From assembly GCF_001053185.1 (NCBI RefSeq), contig NZ_CSTD01000002.1:751577-815576 (forward strand): DNA of 64,000 nt, given 5' to 3'. Made by a program: the position numbers and the translations under genes. Numbering within the stretch: position 1 is the stretch's first letter; every line of letters starts with the position of its first letter. The notes under the pieces are model-generated. The model searched no databases and was not told the origin of the DNA. It saw nothing but the letters and a program-made list of their open reading frames with translations. This document shows, in pieces, positions 17,040-28,019 of the stretch. This DNA is from Mycobacterium bohemicum DSM 44277 (lineage in GTDB: Bacteria; Actinomycetota; Actinomycetes; Mycobacteriales; Mycobacteriaceae).

Positions 17040-18044
17040 ATGGCCACCTATGTCGCCGGGGCGGGCGAATTCACTCGCGACACCAACTACATCACCACTC
17101 GCGTCACGGCCGACGGGCGCGACGGCTACCCGGTTGAGCCCGGCCGCTATCGGCTCGTCGTCGCCAGGGCCTGCCCCTGGGCCAATCGCGCCATCATCGT
17201 GCGCCGCTTGTTGGGTCTGGAAGACGTTCTCTCCATTGGGTTTTGCGGCCCCACCCACGACGAGCGCAGCTGGACGTTCGATCTGGACCCCGGACGCGTC
17301 GACCCGGTGCTCAAGATCCCGCGGTTGCAGGACGCCTACTTCAAGCGCTTCCCCGACTATCCCAAGGGCATCACCGTTCCGGCGCTCGTCGATGTTCCGA
17401 CCGGCGCGGTGGTGACCAACGACTTCGCCCAGATGACGCTGGACTTCTCGACGGAGTGGACCGCCTACCACCGCGACGGCGCACCCGTGCTGTACCCCGA
17501 GGCGCTGCGGACCGAGATCGACGAGGTGAACAAGAGGGTCTACACCGAGATCAACAACGGCGTGTACCGGTGCGGATTCGCCGGCTCACAGGACGCCTAC
17601 GAAGCGGCCTACGATCGGCTGTTCACCGCCTTGGACTGGGTGAGCGATCGCCTGGCCGATCGGCGATACCTGTTGGGCGACACCATAACCGAGGCCGACG
17701 TGCGACTGTTCACCACGCTGGCCCGCTTCGACCCGGTGTATCACGGTCATTTCAAGTGCAATCGAAGCAAGCTCAGCGAGATGCCCGTGCTGTGGGCGTA
17801 CGCGCGCGACCTGTTCCAGACGCCGGGATTCGGCGACACCGTCGATTTCGTCCAGATCAAGCAGCACTACTACATCGTGCACGCCGACATCAACCCCACC
17901 CGCATCGTGCCCAAGGGGCCCGAGCTGGCCGACTGGCTCACTCCCCACGGCCGGGAAGCCTTGGGCGGCAGGCCCTTCGGGGACGGAACGCCACCCGGAC
18001 AGCCGGTCGAGGGCGAGCGGGTCCCGGCCGGTCACGGCGCCTAG
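17040..18044 (+). CDS. xi-class glutathione S-transferase-like protein (YqjG/PcpF type)
   Basis: A 334-aa thioredoxin-fold/GST-C protein. The N-terminal active-site motif ARACPWANRAIIVRRLLGLE (CPWA with the nucleophilic Cys) and the C-terminal DVRLFTTLARFDPVYHGHFK and HYYIVHADINPTRIVPKGPE are hallmarks of glutathionyl-hydroquinone reductases. Mycobacteria make mycothiol rather than glutathione, so the thiol donor here is uncertain. Start ATG at 17040 after GGGAGACGA. It and the following DUF559 gene occupy the place where M. tuberculosis has Rv0872c to Rv0874c, which points to an accessory insertion or replacement. Confidence 0.9.
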   Translation: MATYVAGAGEFTRDTNYITTRVTADGRDGYPVEPGRYRLVVARACPWANRAIIVRRLLGLEDVLSIGFCGPTHDERSWTFDLDPGRVDPVLKIPRLQDAYFKRFPDYPKGITVPALVDVPTGAVVTNDFAQMTLDFSTEWTAYHRDGAPVLYPEALRTEIDEVNKRVYTEINNGVYRCGFAGSQDAYEAAYDRLFTALDWVSDRLADRRYLLGDTITEADVRLFTTLARFDPVYHGHFKCNRSKLSEMPVLWAYARDLFQTPGFGDTVDFVQIKQHYYIVHADINPTRIVPKGPELADWLTPHGREALGGRPFGDGTPPGQPVEGERVPAGHGA

Positions 18045-18095
18045 GGCGGACGGCTCGGCAGCCCCGCCCGCCGCCCCTCGACGCCCGCCCCCGCT

Positions 18096-18152
18096 CGAAC
18101 GTCGGGTTGTTGCGCTAGATCGCGGCGTGTCGCCTCAACAAGTCGACGTTGG
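18096..18152. repeat. 57-bp palindromic repeat, copy 1 (3' end of the DUF559 gene)
   Basis: Copy 1 differs from copy 2 (19063-19119) at about five of 57 positions. Its arms are CGAACGTCGGGTTGTTGCG on the left and TCAACAAGTCGACGTTGG on the right, forming an imperfect hairpin with CGTG/CGCG in the middle. The minus-strand reading gives the last codons of the DUF559 gene (NVDLLRRHAAI and stop), so the repeat straddles the stop codon. Confidence 0.85.
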
Positions 18153-19026
18153 TGCGCGGTGACGGGCGGCAGCCGGCGGCGAGGAGCGCGCGGCGCGTGC
18201 GTTCGATGACGACGTGCGGGCGGTGCCGGAGGATGTCGGCGCTGACCCGGATGATCGTCCAGCCGCGGGCTTCGAGTTCGGCCAGTCGATCGATGTCCCG
18301 GTTGCGGCGTGCCGGGTCCGTCCAATGTTGGGCGCCGTCGAACTCCACGCCGACCTTCCAGCGTTCCCAGCCCATGTCGATCCGCGCCAGCACCGCGCCC
18401 CAGTCGTTGAGCACCTCGATCTGCGTATGGGGCCGCGGCAATCCGCCGCCGAGGAGCACCAGGCGGGTCCGGGTTTCGTAGGGCGATTCAGCGCCACCAT
18501 CAGCCAGTCGCAATGCCCGACGCAGCTGCACCGATCCGCGGACCCCGCGATGGCGGTCGGAGATCAGCTCCACGTCCGCCGCCTTGATCTGGGTGGCGCG
18601 CATCAGGGAATCGAGCCGAATAACCGCTGTTGTCAATCCCTTCCGTCGGCCGAGGTCGAACGCGGTGCGTGCGGGCGTGGTCAGTCGGATTCCGTCGCGG
18701 ACGCATGTTTCGTCGTCGCTCAGAGCGTCGCTGTGCAGGACGATGCCGGGCGCCTTGTCGCGGCTGGGACGGTTCAACTCGGCGGGCAGCCAGTCGTCGA
18801 TCCATGCCGTGCGGTGCAGTGCCGCCGCCGAGAGGCCGGCGACCGTGGCGGTGCCGCCGGACCACAGCCACGCGGCCACGGCCCGCGTCACGGGTGTCAA
18901 CGTCTGGCCGCGGGGGACGTAGACGTTGCGATGCACCATCTCGTATCGGGTGCGCAGCTCGTGCCTTGTGACGACGCCCGCCGCCAACGCGTCGGTCCCT
19001 CTGAACGGCCAGTCCGGGCTCTGCAT
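18115..19026 (-). CDS. DUF559 (Vsr/MutH-like nuclease fold) protein
   Basis: A 303-aa protein. The N-terminal half (MQSPDWPFRGTDALAAGVVT, RTRYEMVHRNVYVPRG, ATVAGLSAAALHRTAWIDDW) resembles AbiEi-like winged-helix proteins. The C-terminal DUF559 part has the nuclease pattern ESPYETRTRLVLLGGGLPRP, ARIDMGWERWKVGVEFDGAQ (VEFDG with catalytic-type acidic residues) and RDIDRLAELEARGWTIIRVS. The fold is that of very-short-patch-repair endonucleases. No partner gene is adjacent. It is bracketed by two copies of a 57-bp palindrome, one at its stop and one 37 bp before its start. Function unknown: a solitary repair nuclease, a TA/abortive-infection component or a selfish repeat-associated gene are all possible. 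Confidence 0.82.
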   Translation of the reverse strand: MQSPDWPFRGTDALAAGVVTRHELRTRYEMVHRNVYVPRGQTLTPVTRAVAAWLWSGGTATVAGLSAAALHRTAWIDDWLPAELNRPSRDKAPGIVLHSDALSDDETCVRDGIRLTTPARTAFDLGRRKGLTTAVIRLDSLMRATQIKAADVELISDRHRGVRGSVQLRRALRLADGGAESPYETRTRLVLLGGGLPRPHTQIEVLNDWGAVLARIDMGWERWKVGVEFDGAQHWTDPARRNRDIDRLAELEARGWTIIRVSADILRHRPHVVIERTRRALLAAGCRPSPRTNVDLLRRHAAI

Positions 19027-19062
19027 GGCGACACCATGCCTCGCCGCACCGACACCCTCGGA

Positions 19063-19119
19063 CGAACGTCGGGTTGTTGCGCACGATCCCGGCGTGTCGC
19101 CGCAACAAGTCGACGTTCG
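19063..19119. repeat. 57-bp palindromic repeat, copy 2 (before the DUF559 gene)
   Basis: CGAACGTCGGGTTGTTGCG (19063-19081) pairs with CGCAACAAGTCGACGTTCG (19101-19119) at 17 of 19 positions; CACG/CGTG extends the stem inward. It is about 91% identical to copy 1 and in the same orientation, so the two copies are direct repeats about 967 bp apart with the DUF559 gene between them. Confidence 0.88.
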
Positions 19120-19131
19120 GCACCCAAACGG

Positions 19132-19632
19132 CTAAAAGCTAAGCCGCACCGACCATTCCGCGTGGGGGGCCTCATGCAGCTCCCCGGCGCGGTCGACCAC
19201 CAGGGTCAGCAGTTGCACGACGACGCCCGTCAGCCGGCCGCGTTGCGGGTCGACCGACGGGATGGTGACCGCGAACCTGGTGCCGGGCCGAAAGATCGTG
19301 CTGGTGGTGTTAGCCGGATCCTCGTAAACCTTCAGCAGTCGCCAGGGGGCGCGGTAGATGGCGTCGGGCACCGAAAGCTGCACCGGATCGCGCTCATTGA
19401 CCCGCAGTTCGCCCTGGGTCTGCGGTGTCTGGCAGTCATCCAGGTTGAGGACGTTGCAGTACAGGTACGGGCCCACCCGGGTGAGGTGGCCGTGGGAATA
19501 GGCGCTGATCTCGGGTCGGTGCGGTCCCGACGGTCGCACCAGCAGCCAGGTGCCCACTCCGGCGCCGACGCACACCAGGGTCATCACGGCGACGAGCGCC
19601 GCGGCCGCGCCCCGCCCGGTTGGTTTCTTCAC
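19132..19632 (-). CDS. DUF2771 exported protein (Rv0875c family)
   Basis: A 166-aa protein from the GTG at 19632. It has a positively charged N-terminus (VKKPTGRGAAAALVAVMTLV) with one hydrophobic segment that could be a signal anchor, then an extracellular domain with YLYCNVLNLDDCQTPQTQGE (two cysteines), LSVPDAIYRAPWRLLKVYED and RFAVTIPSVDPQRGRLTGVV. Its place and pattern match Rv0875c. Function is not known. Its start overlaps the stop of the upstream MFS gene (GTGA), so the two are coupled. Confidence 0.82.
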   Translation of the reverse strand: MKKPTGRGAAAALVAVMTLVCVGAGVGTWLLVRPSGPHRPEISAYSHGHLTRVGPYLYCNVLNLDDCQTPQTQGELRVNERDPVQLSVPDAIYRAPWRLLKVYEDPANTTSTIFRPGTRFAVTIPSVDPQRGRLTGVVVQLLTLVVDRAGELHEAPHAEWSVRLSF

Positions 19633-21230
19633 TCGCGCGCCGCCGCCGGATTCGGGGCGCCTCGGCGCGAGCCCTCCTGCTCGACCATGACGGGCCGGTT
19701 GCCGCCGAGGCCGGGAATCAACGAGTCGCCGCGGAAGCTGACCAGCGTCTGCGCCAGCCCGAGGATGAGCAGGGCGGTCACCGCGGTGAAGCCGATCCAC
19801 CATTCGGTGTAGACCAAAACGCCCAGCGCGCCGCCCAGGACCCAGGCCAGCTGCAGCGTCGACTCCGAGCGGCCGAAGCCGGATGCCCGAGATTCCTCGG
19901 GCAAGTCGTGCTGCAGTGAGGCGTCCAGCGAGGCCTTGGCGATCGCGCTGGACCCGGACGTGACAAGGGTGGCGATCACCACCGCCGCCAGGGTCCCGGC
20001 CACCGAGCCCGCCAGCGCCACCGCGCACACCGCGACCGTGCAGCGCACCACCAGCACGGCCGGCCTGCCCAACTGCAGCCGGGCGCTGGTGAAGTTGCCC
20101 GCGAAGTTGCCGATTCCGGCGGCCGCGCCGATCATCCCGAGCATGCCGAGCTGGACCCAGCCGTTGGCCTGATGGGACTTGGCAACGAACGCCGGGTACA
20201 GGAACAGGAATCCGACCATCACCTTGATGGTGCAATTGCCCCACAGTGAGGTGATGATGTTGCGGCCCAAGGGCTGTCGTAGTGTCCCGCTGACCTTCTT
20301 GACCTCGTCGGGCCAACTCCGCCGCGGCTGACCGCTGCCCTGCCGATAGCTCAGCGTGGCCGGCACCTCACCCGCGGTGACCTCCACCCAACGCGGAATC
20401 CGCATGGCAAGTGAGGCGCCGGCGATCGACACCGCGATGACGACGAACAGGGCGCCCGGCAGCTTCAACAAGTGGGTGCAGGCGAATTCGACGCCGGCCG
20501 CCACGGCGCCGCCGGCGATCGTGCCGCCGAGCAGACCGAAGACGGTCAGCCGGGAGTTCACCCGCACCAGGTCGATCGTCGGGGGCATCACCCGCGGCGT
20601 CACCGCGCTGCGCAGCACGCTGAACGACTTCGAGAGCACCATCATCGCCAGCGCGCAGGGGTAGAGGACCATTGACGGGTAGCTGCCGGTGGCGCCGTCG
20701 TAATTCATGATCAGTACGAGCGCCAACAGGGTGCGCAACATGAACGACGCGGCCAGCGCGACGCGGCGGCCGTGCTGCAGCCGGTCCAGCGCCGGTCCGA
20801 TGAGCGGGGCGATCACCGCGAATGGCGCGATCGTGATCAACAGGTAGAGCGCGACCCGGCCCTTGCTCTCGCCGGTGGCGGCGGCGAAGAACAGGGTGTT
20901 GGCCAGCGCCACGGCCATCGCGGCGTCCACCGCGAAATTCGCCACCACCGGCCACGTCAGCGCGGTGAGCCCGGATTTGTCCGCGCCGTCGGCGGTGGCG
21001 GCCCGCTGGACTATCGAATACATCCGCGAACCCATCTCGCGGCTGCGCTGCGCGGCCGCGCGGGTGACCGTGATCCGTTCGCCGGGCGCCGGACCCCGCG
21101 GGGGCGCCCCGCCGCCGCGGCCGGCATCGGGTTCCTCGCCCAGCGGCGGTAGGTAGCGGTTGGCGCTCGGCATCGGCGGCGGGCGCCGCGTGCGGCGTGG
21201 GCCGGGGTCGCCGGCCGGGTAATTGGCCAT
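19629..21230 (-). CDS. MFS-type membrane transporter (Rv0876c family)
   Basis: A 533-aa protein from the ATG at 21230. A long proline- and arginine-rich cytoplasmic N-terminus (RRTRRPPPMPSANRYLPPLG) precedes about 12 predicted membrane helices, for example LYLLITIAPFAVIAPLIGPA with the MFS-like DRLQHGRRVALAASFMLRTL motif after it, and LGMLGMIGAAAGIGNFAGNF. It resembles Rv0876c, an uncharacterised integral membrane protein. The substrate is unknown. An in-frame run continues far upstream to 22109 but covers the divergent DUF3027 gene and has no family likeness, so it was left out. Confidence 0.85.
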   Translation of the reverse strand: MANYPAGDPGPRRTRRPPPMPSANRYLPPLGEEPDAGRGGGAPPRGPAPGERITVTRAAAQRSREMGSRMYSIVQRAATADGADKSGLTALTWPVVANFAVDAAMAVALANTLFFAAATGESKGRVALYLLITIAPFAVIAPLIGPALDRLQHGRRVALAASFMLRTLLALVLIMNYDGATGSYPSMVLYPCALAMMVLSKSFSVLRSAVTPRVMPPTIDLVRVNSRLTVFGLLGGTIAGGAVAAGVEFACTHLLKLPGALFVVIAVSIAGASLAMRIPRWVEVTAGEVPATLSYRQGSGQPRRSWPDEVKKVSGTLRQPLGRNIITSLWGNCTIKVMVGFLFLYPAFVAKSHQANGWVQLGMLGMIGAAAGIGNFAGNFTSARLQLGRPAVLVVRCTVAVCAVALAGSVAGTLAAVVIATLVTSGSSAIAKASLDASLQHDLPEESRASGFGRSESTLQLAWVLGGALGVLVYTEWWIGFTAVTALLILGLAQTLVSFRGDSLIPGLGGNRPVMVEQEGSRRGAPNPAAARE

Positions 21231-21416
21231 GCCCGGATGCTGTTTTGCCGACCCGTTGTGGGGCCGGCGGCCCGGGTTGGAGGCCACCCGCCCCGGATCG
21301 TCACGCCGCCGTCCAGACACGCACCAATTCTGTCTTATCCCGACTCCATGCGTCTGCAGATACCGGGCGTGGCTCGCCGCCCTAGTATTGGAGTCGCATT
21401 GCAGAGAGGGGACAGC

Positions 21417-22316
21417 GTGTCCGGACCGATCGAGGAATCCGCCGTGGCCACCGTGGACGACTGGCCCGAGGGTTTGGCGGCGGTGCTCACCGGTGCGACC
21501 GACACGGCCAGGGCAGCCGTCGAGGAGTTCAGCGGCCCGGAAACGGTCGGGGACTACCTCGGCGTGAGCTATGAGGATCCGACTGCGGCCACCCACCGCT
21601 TCCTCGCCCACCTGCCCGGATACCAGGGCTGGCAGTGGGCCGTGGTCGTGGCCGCCCACCCGGGGGCCGAGCGCGCGACCGTCAGCGAGGTGGTGCTGAT
21701 TCCCGGGCCGACCGCCCTGCTCGCTCCGCACTGGCTGCCGTGGGAGCAGCGGGTCCGCCCCGGCGACCTCAGCCCGGGGGATCTGCTGGCGCCCGCGGCC
21801 GACGACCCCCGGCTGGTGCCGGGTTACGCCGCCAGCGGTGATCCGCAGGTCGACGAGGTCGCCGCCGAAGTCGGGTTGGGCCGCCGCTGGGTGATGAGCA
21901 TCATCGGCCGCCTCGAGGCCGCCGAACGCTGGCACACCGGGGAGTTCGGACCCGACTCGCCGATGGCCCGCTCCACCAAGCGGATGTGCCGCGACTGCGG
22001 CTTCTTCCTGCCGCTGGCGGGATCGCTCGGCCGGGTGTTCGGGGTGTGCGGCAACGAGTTGTCGGCGGACGGGCACGTCGTTGACAAGCAGTACGGCTGC
22101 GGCGCGCACTCAGACACCCCGGCCCCGCCGGGCACCGGGTCGCCCGTGTACGAGCCCTTCGACGACGGCGTGCTCGACGTCAGTCAAGCACCGCCCGTCC
22201 CGGAGGCCGAGCCGGTCGCGGAGGCCGAGTCGGCGGAGGGCGTCGGGGAGGCGGAGTCCGCCGCGGAGGCCGAGCCGACCGAGCCGCCGGACGAGCCCGG
22301 CGAACCCACCGACTAG
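21417..22316 (+). CDS. DUF3027 protein (Rv0877 family)
   Basis: A 299-aa protein from the GTG at 21417 (VSGPIEESAVATVDDWPEGL) after AGAGAGGGG. It has the DUF3027 core: FLAHLPGYQGWQWAVVVAAH, LPWEQRVRPGDLSPGDLLAP, and a cysteine-containing segment MCRDCGFFLPLAGSLGRVFGVCGNE with CxxC spacing that could bind zinc. The C-terminus is a low-complexity Glu/Ala/Pro tail (PEAEPVAEAESAEGVGEAES). Function unknown; conserved across actinobacteria. It converges with the SRPBCC gene, sharing the CTAG stop tetramer at 22313-22316. Confidence 0.85.
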   Translation: MSGPIEESAVATVDDWPEGLAAVLTGATDTARAAVEEFSGPETVGDYLGVSYEDPTAATHRFLAHLPGYQGWQWAVVVAAHPGAERATVSEVVLIPGPTALLAPHWLPWEQRVRPGDLSPGDLLAPAADDPRLVPGYAASGDPQVDEVAAEVGLGRRWVMSIIGRLEAAERWHTGEFGPDSPMARSTKRMCRDCGFFLPLAGSLGRVFGVCGNELSADGHVVDKQYGCGAHSDTPAPPGTGSPVYEPFDDGVLDVSQAPPVPEAEPVAEAESAEGVGEAESAAEAEPTEPPDEPGEPTD

Positions 22317-22768
22317 CCCTTTTCCGCGGCGGCCTTGATCCTGGCCAGCGAGTCGTTCATGCCGTCGAGCAATTCGCGTTCGAAGTTGGCGGTCCCGCCG
22401 AATAACGCGTTGACCGACAGGCTGGAGAAGGCCGTGACGCCGTTTTCGGCGTGGCGGCTCTCCGTGAGCCGGGTTCCGCTCCCGTTCGCCTCGAGTTCGT
22501 AGCTCCAGACGGTGCGGTTGGCGTCGACCCGGAAGGCGAGCTTCTTCTCCGGAACCATCTCGACCACCTTGCTGGTGGTCGGCCACATGAACCTGTTGCG
22601 GCGGTTCAGGTTTAGGGTGCGGGTGCCCGGACGCACCGGGCCGAACGGCTTCATCCAGCGGCATTGCGGGCTCCACTGGGGCATGCGCCGCAAGTCGGAG
22701 ATCAGCTCCCACACCCGGGCGGGCGGCGCGTCGATGTCAACGTGCGTCTGGAGCAGCGCGGCTGCCAT
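22313..22768 (-). CDS. SRPBCC-family protein
   Basis: A 151-aa protein. It begins MAAALLQTHVDIDAPPARVW, the usual opening of the START-like SRPBCC fold, then LRRMPQWSPQCRWMKPFGPV, LAFRVDANRTVWSYELEANG and ends FERELLDGMNDSLARIKAAA, a typical C-terminal helix. Such proteins bind hydrophobic ligands; some mycobacterial members are toxins or lipid carriers. No partner identifies its role. It lies 10 bp after the DUF2530 gene on the same strand. No PPE13-like gene (Rv0878c) lies in this interval. Confidence 0.83.
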   Translation of the reverse strand: MAAALLQTHVDIDAPPARVWELISDLRRMPQWSPQCRWMKPFGPVRPGTRTLNLNRRNRFMWPTTSKVVEMVPEKKLAFRVDANRTVWSYELEANGSGTRLTESRHAENGVTAFSSLSVNALFGGTANFERELLDGMNDSLARIKAAAEKG

Positions 22769-22778
22769 GCCTCCTCCT

Positions 22779-23072
22779 TTAGTCCGTGCCTCGTGAAATG
22801 TCGTGGTCGAGAAAGGTTTCCAGTCCGGTCTGCGCGCCGCGGGCCCCGCGGCGGGCCGCGGCCAGCTGCCACACGAAGATGCTGGTGCCGAGCAACCCGA
22901 CGCCCAGTCCGGCCACCGCCACCGGACGCCAGCTCTCGAGGCTGGGCACCAGGAACGCGAGGGCCACGGCGACCAGCCAGCCCAGCGCCCCCAGGGCGAT
23001 GAACGGCCACACCTGAAGCAGCGCGGGCGGCAGCGGCGGGGCCTCGCTGGCGGGACCCGGTTCGGCAGACAT
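22779..23072 (-). CDS. DUF2530 membrane protein (Rv0879c family)
   Basis: A 97-aa protein from the ATG at 23072 (MSAEPGPASEAPPLPPALLQ). Two membrane segments follow: VWPFIALGALGWLVAVALAF and VAVAGLGVGLLGTSIFVWQL, then a short basic tail (ARRGARGAQTGLETFLDHDI). The arrangement matches Rv0879c. Function unknown. It is transcribed away from the MarR gene, whose start is 95 bp to the right, so the two share a control region. Confidence 0.8.
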   Translation of the reverse strand: MSAEPGPASEAPPLPPALLQVWPFIALGALGWLVAVALAFLVPSLESWRPVAVAGLGVGLLGTSIFVWQLAAARRGARGAQTGLETFLDHDISRGTD

Positions 23073-23167
23073 TGCGATCAACATAGCCCGCCCCCACCGG
23101 GCGCGGCCAAAACGGATCGTCGGCGGTTTGTCGCCGCGGTTTCTTGCGGCCCGTGTACCCTCGCGCC

Positions 23168-23599
23168 ATGCCTGACAGCGATGCGCGGCTGGCCAGCGAC
23201 CTGTCGCTGGCGGTCATGCGGCTGGCCCGCCAACTGCGGTTCCGCAACCCGTCATCGCCGGTGTCGCTGTCGCAGCTGTCGGCCCTGGCGACCTTGGCGA
23301 ACGAGGGTCCGATGACGCCCGGCGCGCTGGCGATCCGGGAACGGGTCCGTCCGCCGTCGATGACCCGGGTGATCGCCTCGTTGGCCGAGATGGGTCTGGT
23401 CGATCGCACCCCCCACCCCGACGACGGCCGTCAAGTGCTGGTCGCGGTGTCCGAGTCCGGCGCCGAGTTGGTGAAGGTCACCCGCCGCGCCCGCCAGGAG
23501 TGGCTGGCCAAACGCCTGGCGACGTTGAACGACGACCAGCGCGAAACGCTGCGTCATGCGGCCGACCTGATGTTGGCACTCGTCGACGAAGGCCCGTGA
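23168..23599 (+). CDS. MarR-family transcriptional regulator (Rv0880 type)
   Basis: A 143-aa protein from the ATG at 23168. The winged-helix domain shows [40 protein letters not shown] (recognition helix) and [20 protein letters not shown] (the wing with the DDGRQ/R signature of MarR proteins). The terminal helices form the dimer interface. Rv0880 in M. tuberculosis is a redox- or pH-linked repressor; the ligand here is not known. It likely controls the divergent gene at 22779-23072 and itself. Its stop overlaps the GTG of the downstream methyltransferase gene. Confidence 0.88.
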   Translation: MPDSDARLASDLSLAVMRLARQLRFRNPSSPVSLSQLSALATLANEGPMTPGALAIRERVRPPSMTRVIASLAEMGLVDRTPHPDDGRQVLVAVSESGAELVKVTRRARQEWLAKRLATLNDDQRETLRHAADLMLALVDEGP

Positions 23600-24414
23600 G
23601 CGCCGGCTTGCACGTGCTGGACGTCGACGATCCCGACGACCCTCGGCTCGACGATTTCCGCGACTTGAACAGCGTCGACCGCCGGCCCGATCTGCCGACC
23701 GGCAAGGGCCTGGTGATCGCCGAAGGCGTGCTGGTGGTGCAGCGGATGCTCGCGTCCCGGTTCACCCCGCACGCCCTGCTGGGCACCGATCGCAGGCTGG
23801 CCGAGCTCGCCGACGACCTCGTCGCGGTCTCCGCGCCGTTCTACCGGACGTCGGCCGACGTCATGGCGCGAGTCGTCGGGTTCCACCTCAACCGGGGTGT
23901 GCTGGCCGCGGCCAGGCGCGTGCCCGAACCCGGCGTCGGGCAGGTTCTCGACGGTGCGCGCACGGTCGCGGTGCTCGAAGGCGTCAACGACCACGAGAAC
24001 CTGGGGTCGATCTTCCGTAACGCGGCGGGCCTGGGCGTGGATGCGGTGGTGTTCGGCAGCGGCTGCGCCGACCCGCTCTACCGTCGCGCCGTGCGGGTGT
24101 CCATGGGTCATGCGTTGCTGGTTCCGTACGCGCGGGCCACGGACTGGCCCGGGGATCTGGAGTTGTTCAGGCAGAACGGATTTCGATTGCTGGCGATGAC
24201 CCCGAACCCCCAGGCCTGCCCGCTCGCCGAGGCGATGGCCGCCGTCCGTGACGAGCGCGTGGCGGTTCTGGTGGGCGCCGAGGGCCCGGGCCTGACGCAC
24301 GCGGCGCTGAGGTTGAGCGATGTGGCCACCCGCATCCCGATGTCGCGGGGGACCGACTCCCTCAACGTGGCGACCGCTGCGGGGTTGGCGTTCTACGAGC
24401 GGGTCGCTCGATGA
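23596..24414 (+). CDS. TrmH/SpoU-family RNA 2'-O-methyltransferase (Rv0881 type)
   Basis: A 272-aa protein from the GTG at 23596 (overlapping the marR stop as GTGA). The C-terminal SPOUT domain has [20 protein letters not shown] (motif 1, NxxNxG-like with Asn-Leu-Gly), [20 protein letters not shown] (motif 2) and [20 protein letters not shown] (motif 3, SLNVA). The N-terminal part is a substrate-binding extension ([20 protein letters not shown]). It methylates ribose in tRNA or rRNA; the site is not known. Confidence 0.9.
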   Translation: MSAGLHVLDVDDPDDPRLDDFRDLNSVDRRPDLPTGKGLVIAEGVLVVQRMLASRFTPHALLGTDRRLAELADDLVAVSAPFYRTSADVMARVVGFHLNRGVLAAARRVPEPGVGQVLDGARTVAVLEGVNDHENLGSIFRNAAGLGVDAVVFGSGCADPLYRRAVRVSMGHALLVPYARATDWPGDLELFRQNGFRLLAMTPNPQACPLAEAMAAVRDERVAVLVGAEGPGLTHAALRLSDVATRIPMSRGTDSLNVATAAGLAFYERVAR

Positions 24415-24496
24415 CGATGCGGGCCGCGGGTCGGCCCGAGGTGGGGGAACCACCCGCTTGCGGGGGAGAAGCGAGCCGTGAGGCTAGGCTTCGCCC

Positions 24497-24763
24497 GTGA
24501 GCGACGAATCCGTGCCCTGGGGAACGGGATTGACGGTGGCCGGGTTCGTGGCCGCGGTGATCGGAGCGGCCGTCGTGGTGTTGAGCCTGGGCCTGGTCCG
24601 GGTGCATCCGCTGCTGGCGGTCGGCCTCAACGCCGTGGCGGCAGGGGGATTGGCGCCGACGTTGTGGGGCTGGCGGCGAGCGCCCGTGCGCCGCTGGTTC
24701 GTCCTGGGGGCCGGAGTCGGCGTGGCGGGTGCGTGGCTGGCGCTGTTAGCGCTGACCGCCTGA
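24497..24763 (+). CDS. DUF2537 small membrane protein (Rv0882 family)
   Basis: An 88-aa protein starting at the GTG at 24497 (VSDESVPWGTGLTVAGFVAA). Three hydrophobic segments fill most of it: GFVAAVIGAAVVVLSLGLV, LLAVGLNAVAAGGLAPTLWG and VLGAGVGVAGAWLALLALTA. It matches the size and place of Rv0882. Function unknown. The end overlaps the convergent sepH gene by 18 bp. Confidence 0.8.
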   Translation: MSDESVPWGTGLTVAGFVAAVIGAAVVVLSLGLVRVHPLLAVGLNAVAAGGLAPTLWGWRRAPVRRWFVLGAGVGVAGAWLALLALTA

Positions 24764-25528
24764 GCGGACGCCGAGCAGCACGTCCTCCCAAGCCGGTATG
24801 GCCGGCTTGCCGCGCCGGCTGTGCGCCGGCTGCTGCTCGTGCTGCTGCTCGTGCTGCTCGTCTTGCGGGGCCTCGACGGCCGGCTTCGCGGGCTCGTCGA
24901 ACTCCAGGCGCGCCACCTGCGCCACCGGCCGGAGCGGACGTTCGAAGCTCGGGTCGATCAGCTCGGCGGCCCCGTCGTCGACGGCCGTGATCGTTCCGCC
25001 GTGAGCGCCGGGGGTGAAGCAGAAGTGCGCGATGTTGTCGGAGCGGCCGGCCTTCCACGCGAGCTGCACCGTCCAGCGGCTGTCCTCGTTGCGCCAGGCG
25101 TCCCAGCTCAGCCTGTCGGGTTCGAGCCCGCGCGTCACCAGCGCCGTGCTCACGGTTTCCAGCAACGTCAGCACTGAGGGGCCGTCGGCGAGCACGGGGT
25201 GTGCGGCCGTTGCCAACTCCGCGGCCCGGGCGCGCTCCAGCAAGACCGGGTGGGCGAAGCGGCGGATCCGTGAGAGGTCAGAGCCCGACGCCGCGGCCAC
25301 CTGTTCGACGGACGCTCCCGCGCGGATCTTGGCCTGAATCTCTCTGGGGCTGAGCATGTTTGTGACCTCGATGTCGAGCTGCGGTTGCTCGGGTGGTACC
25401 CCTTCGCCGCGCACAGCGGCCCTCAGTTGGTCGTCGATCTTCAGCTTGAAGTGCTCTGCCGGGTCGTCACCCTGACAGGTGACGTGTTTGCCGTCGGCGT
25501 CGAGCCCAACCACTTTGAGTTCCCGCAT
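24746..25528 (-). CDS. sepH: septation protein SepH
   Basis: A 260-aa protein. The N-terminal DUF3071 domain reads MRELKVVGLDADGKHVTCQG, then ISEPREIQAKIR-like MLSPREIQAKIRAGASVEQV, and a helix-turn-helix-like region VAAASGSDLSRIRRFAHPVL. A second conserved block, WRNEDSRWTVQLAWKAGRSD, is followed by a Glu/Gln-rich C-terminal tail (QDEQHEQQHEQQ). SepH binds FtsZ and promotes its assembly during septation in Streptomyces and mycobacteria (Rv0883c). The gene ends in an 18-bp convergent overlap with the DUF2537 gene. Confidence 0.9.
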   Translation of the reverse strand: MRELKVVGLDADGKHVTCQGDDPAEHFKLKIDDQLRAAVRGEGVPPEQPQLDIEVTNMLSPREIQAKIRAGASVEQVAAASGSDLSRIRRFAHPVLLERARAAELATAAHPVLADGPSVLTLLETVSTALVTRGLEPDRLSWDAWRNEDSRWTVQLAWKAGRSDNIAHFCFTPGAHGGTITAVDDGAAELIDPSFERPLRPVAQVARLEFDEPAKPAVEAPQDEQHEQQHEQQPAHSRRGKPAIPAWEDVLLGVRSGGQR

Positions 25529-25661
25529 GGCTTCTCCTCGCCAGGTCCTCGCCAGGCTCGGTGCAAGTCGGCAACGGACCCGTCACGTGCGCACTCTAGT
25601 GCAGCCGACGGCGGTAACCCGCTCAGACACGCTGGTCGGTTGCCGGCTGATGACGGTCGGG

Positions 25662-28001
<2,340 letters not shown>

Positions 28002-28019
28002 GGCCACGCGAGTTCGGTT

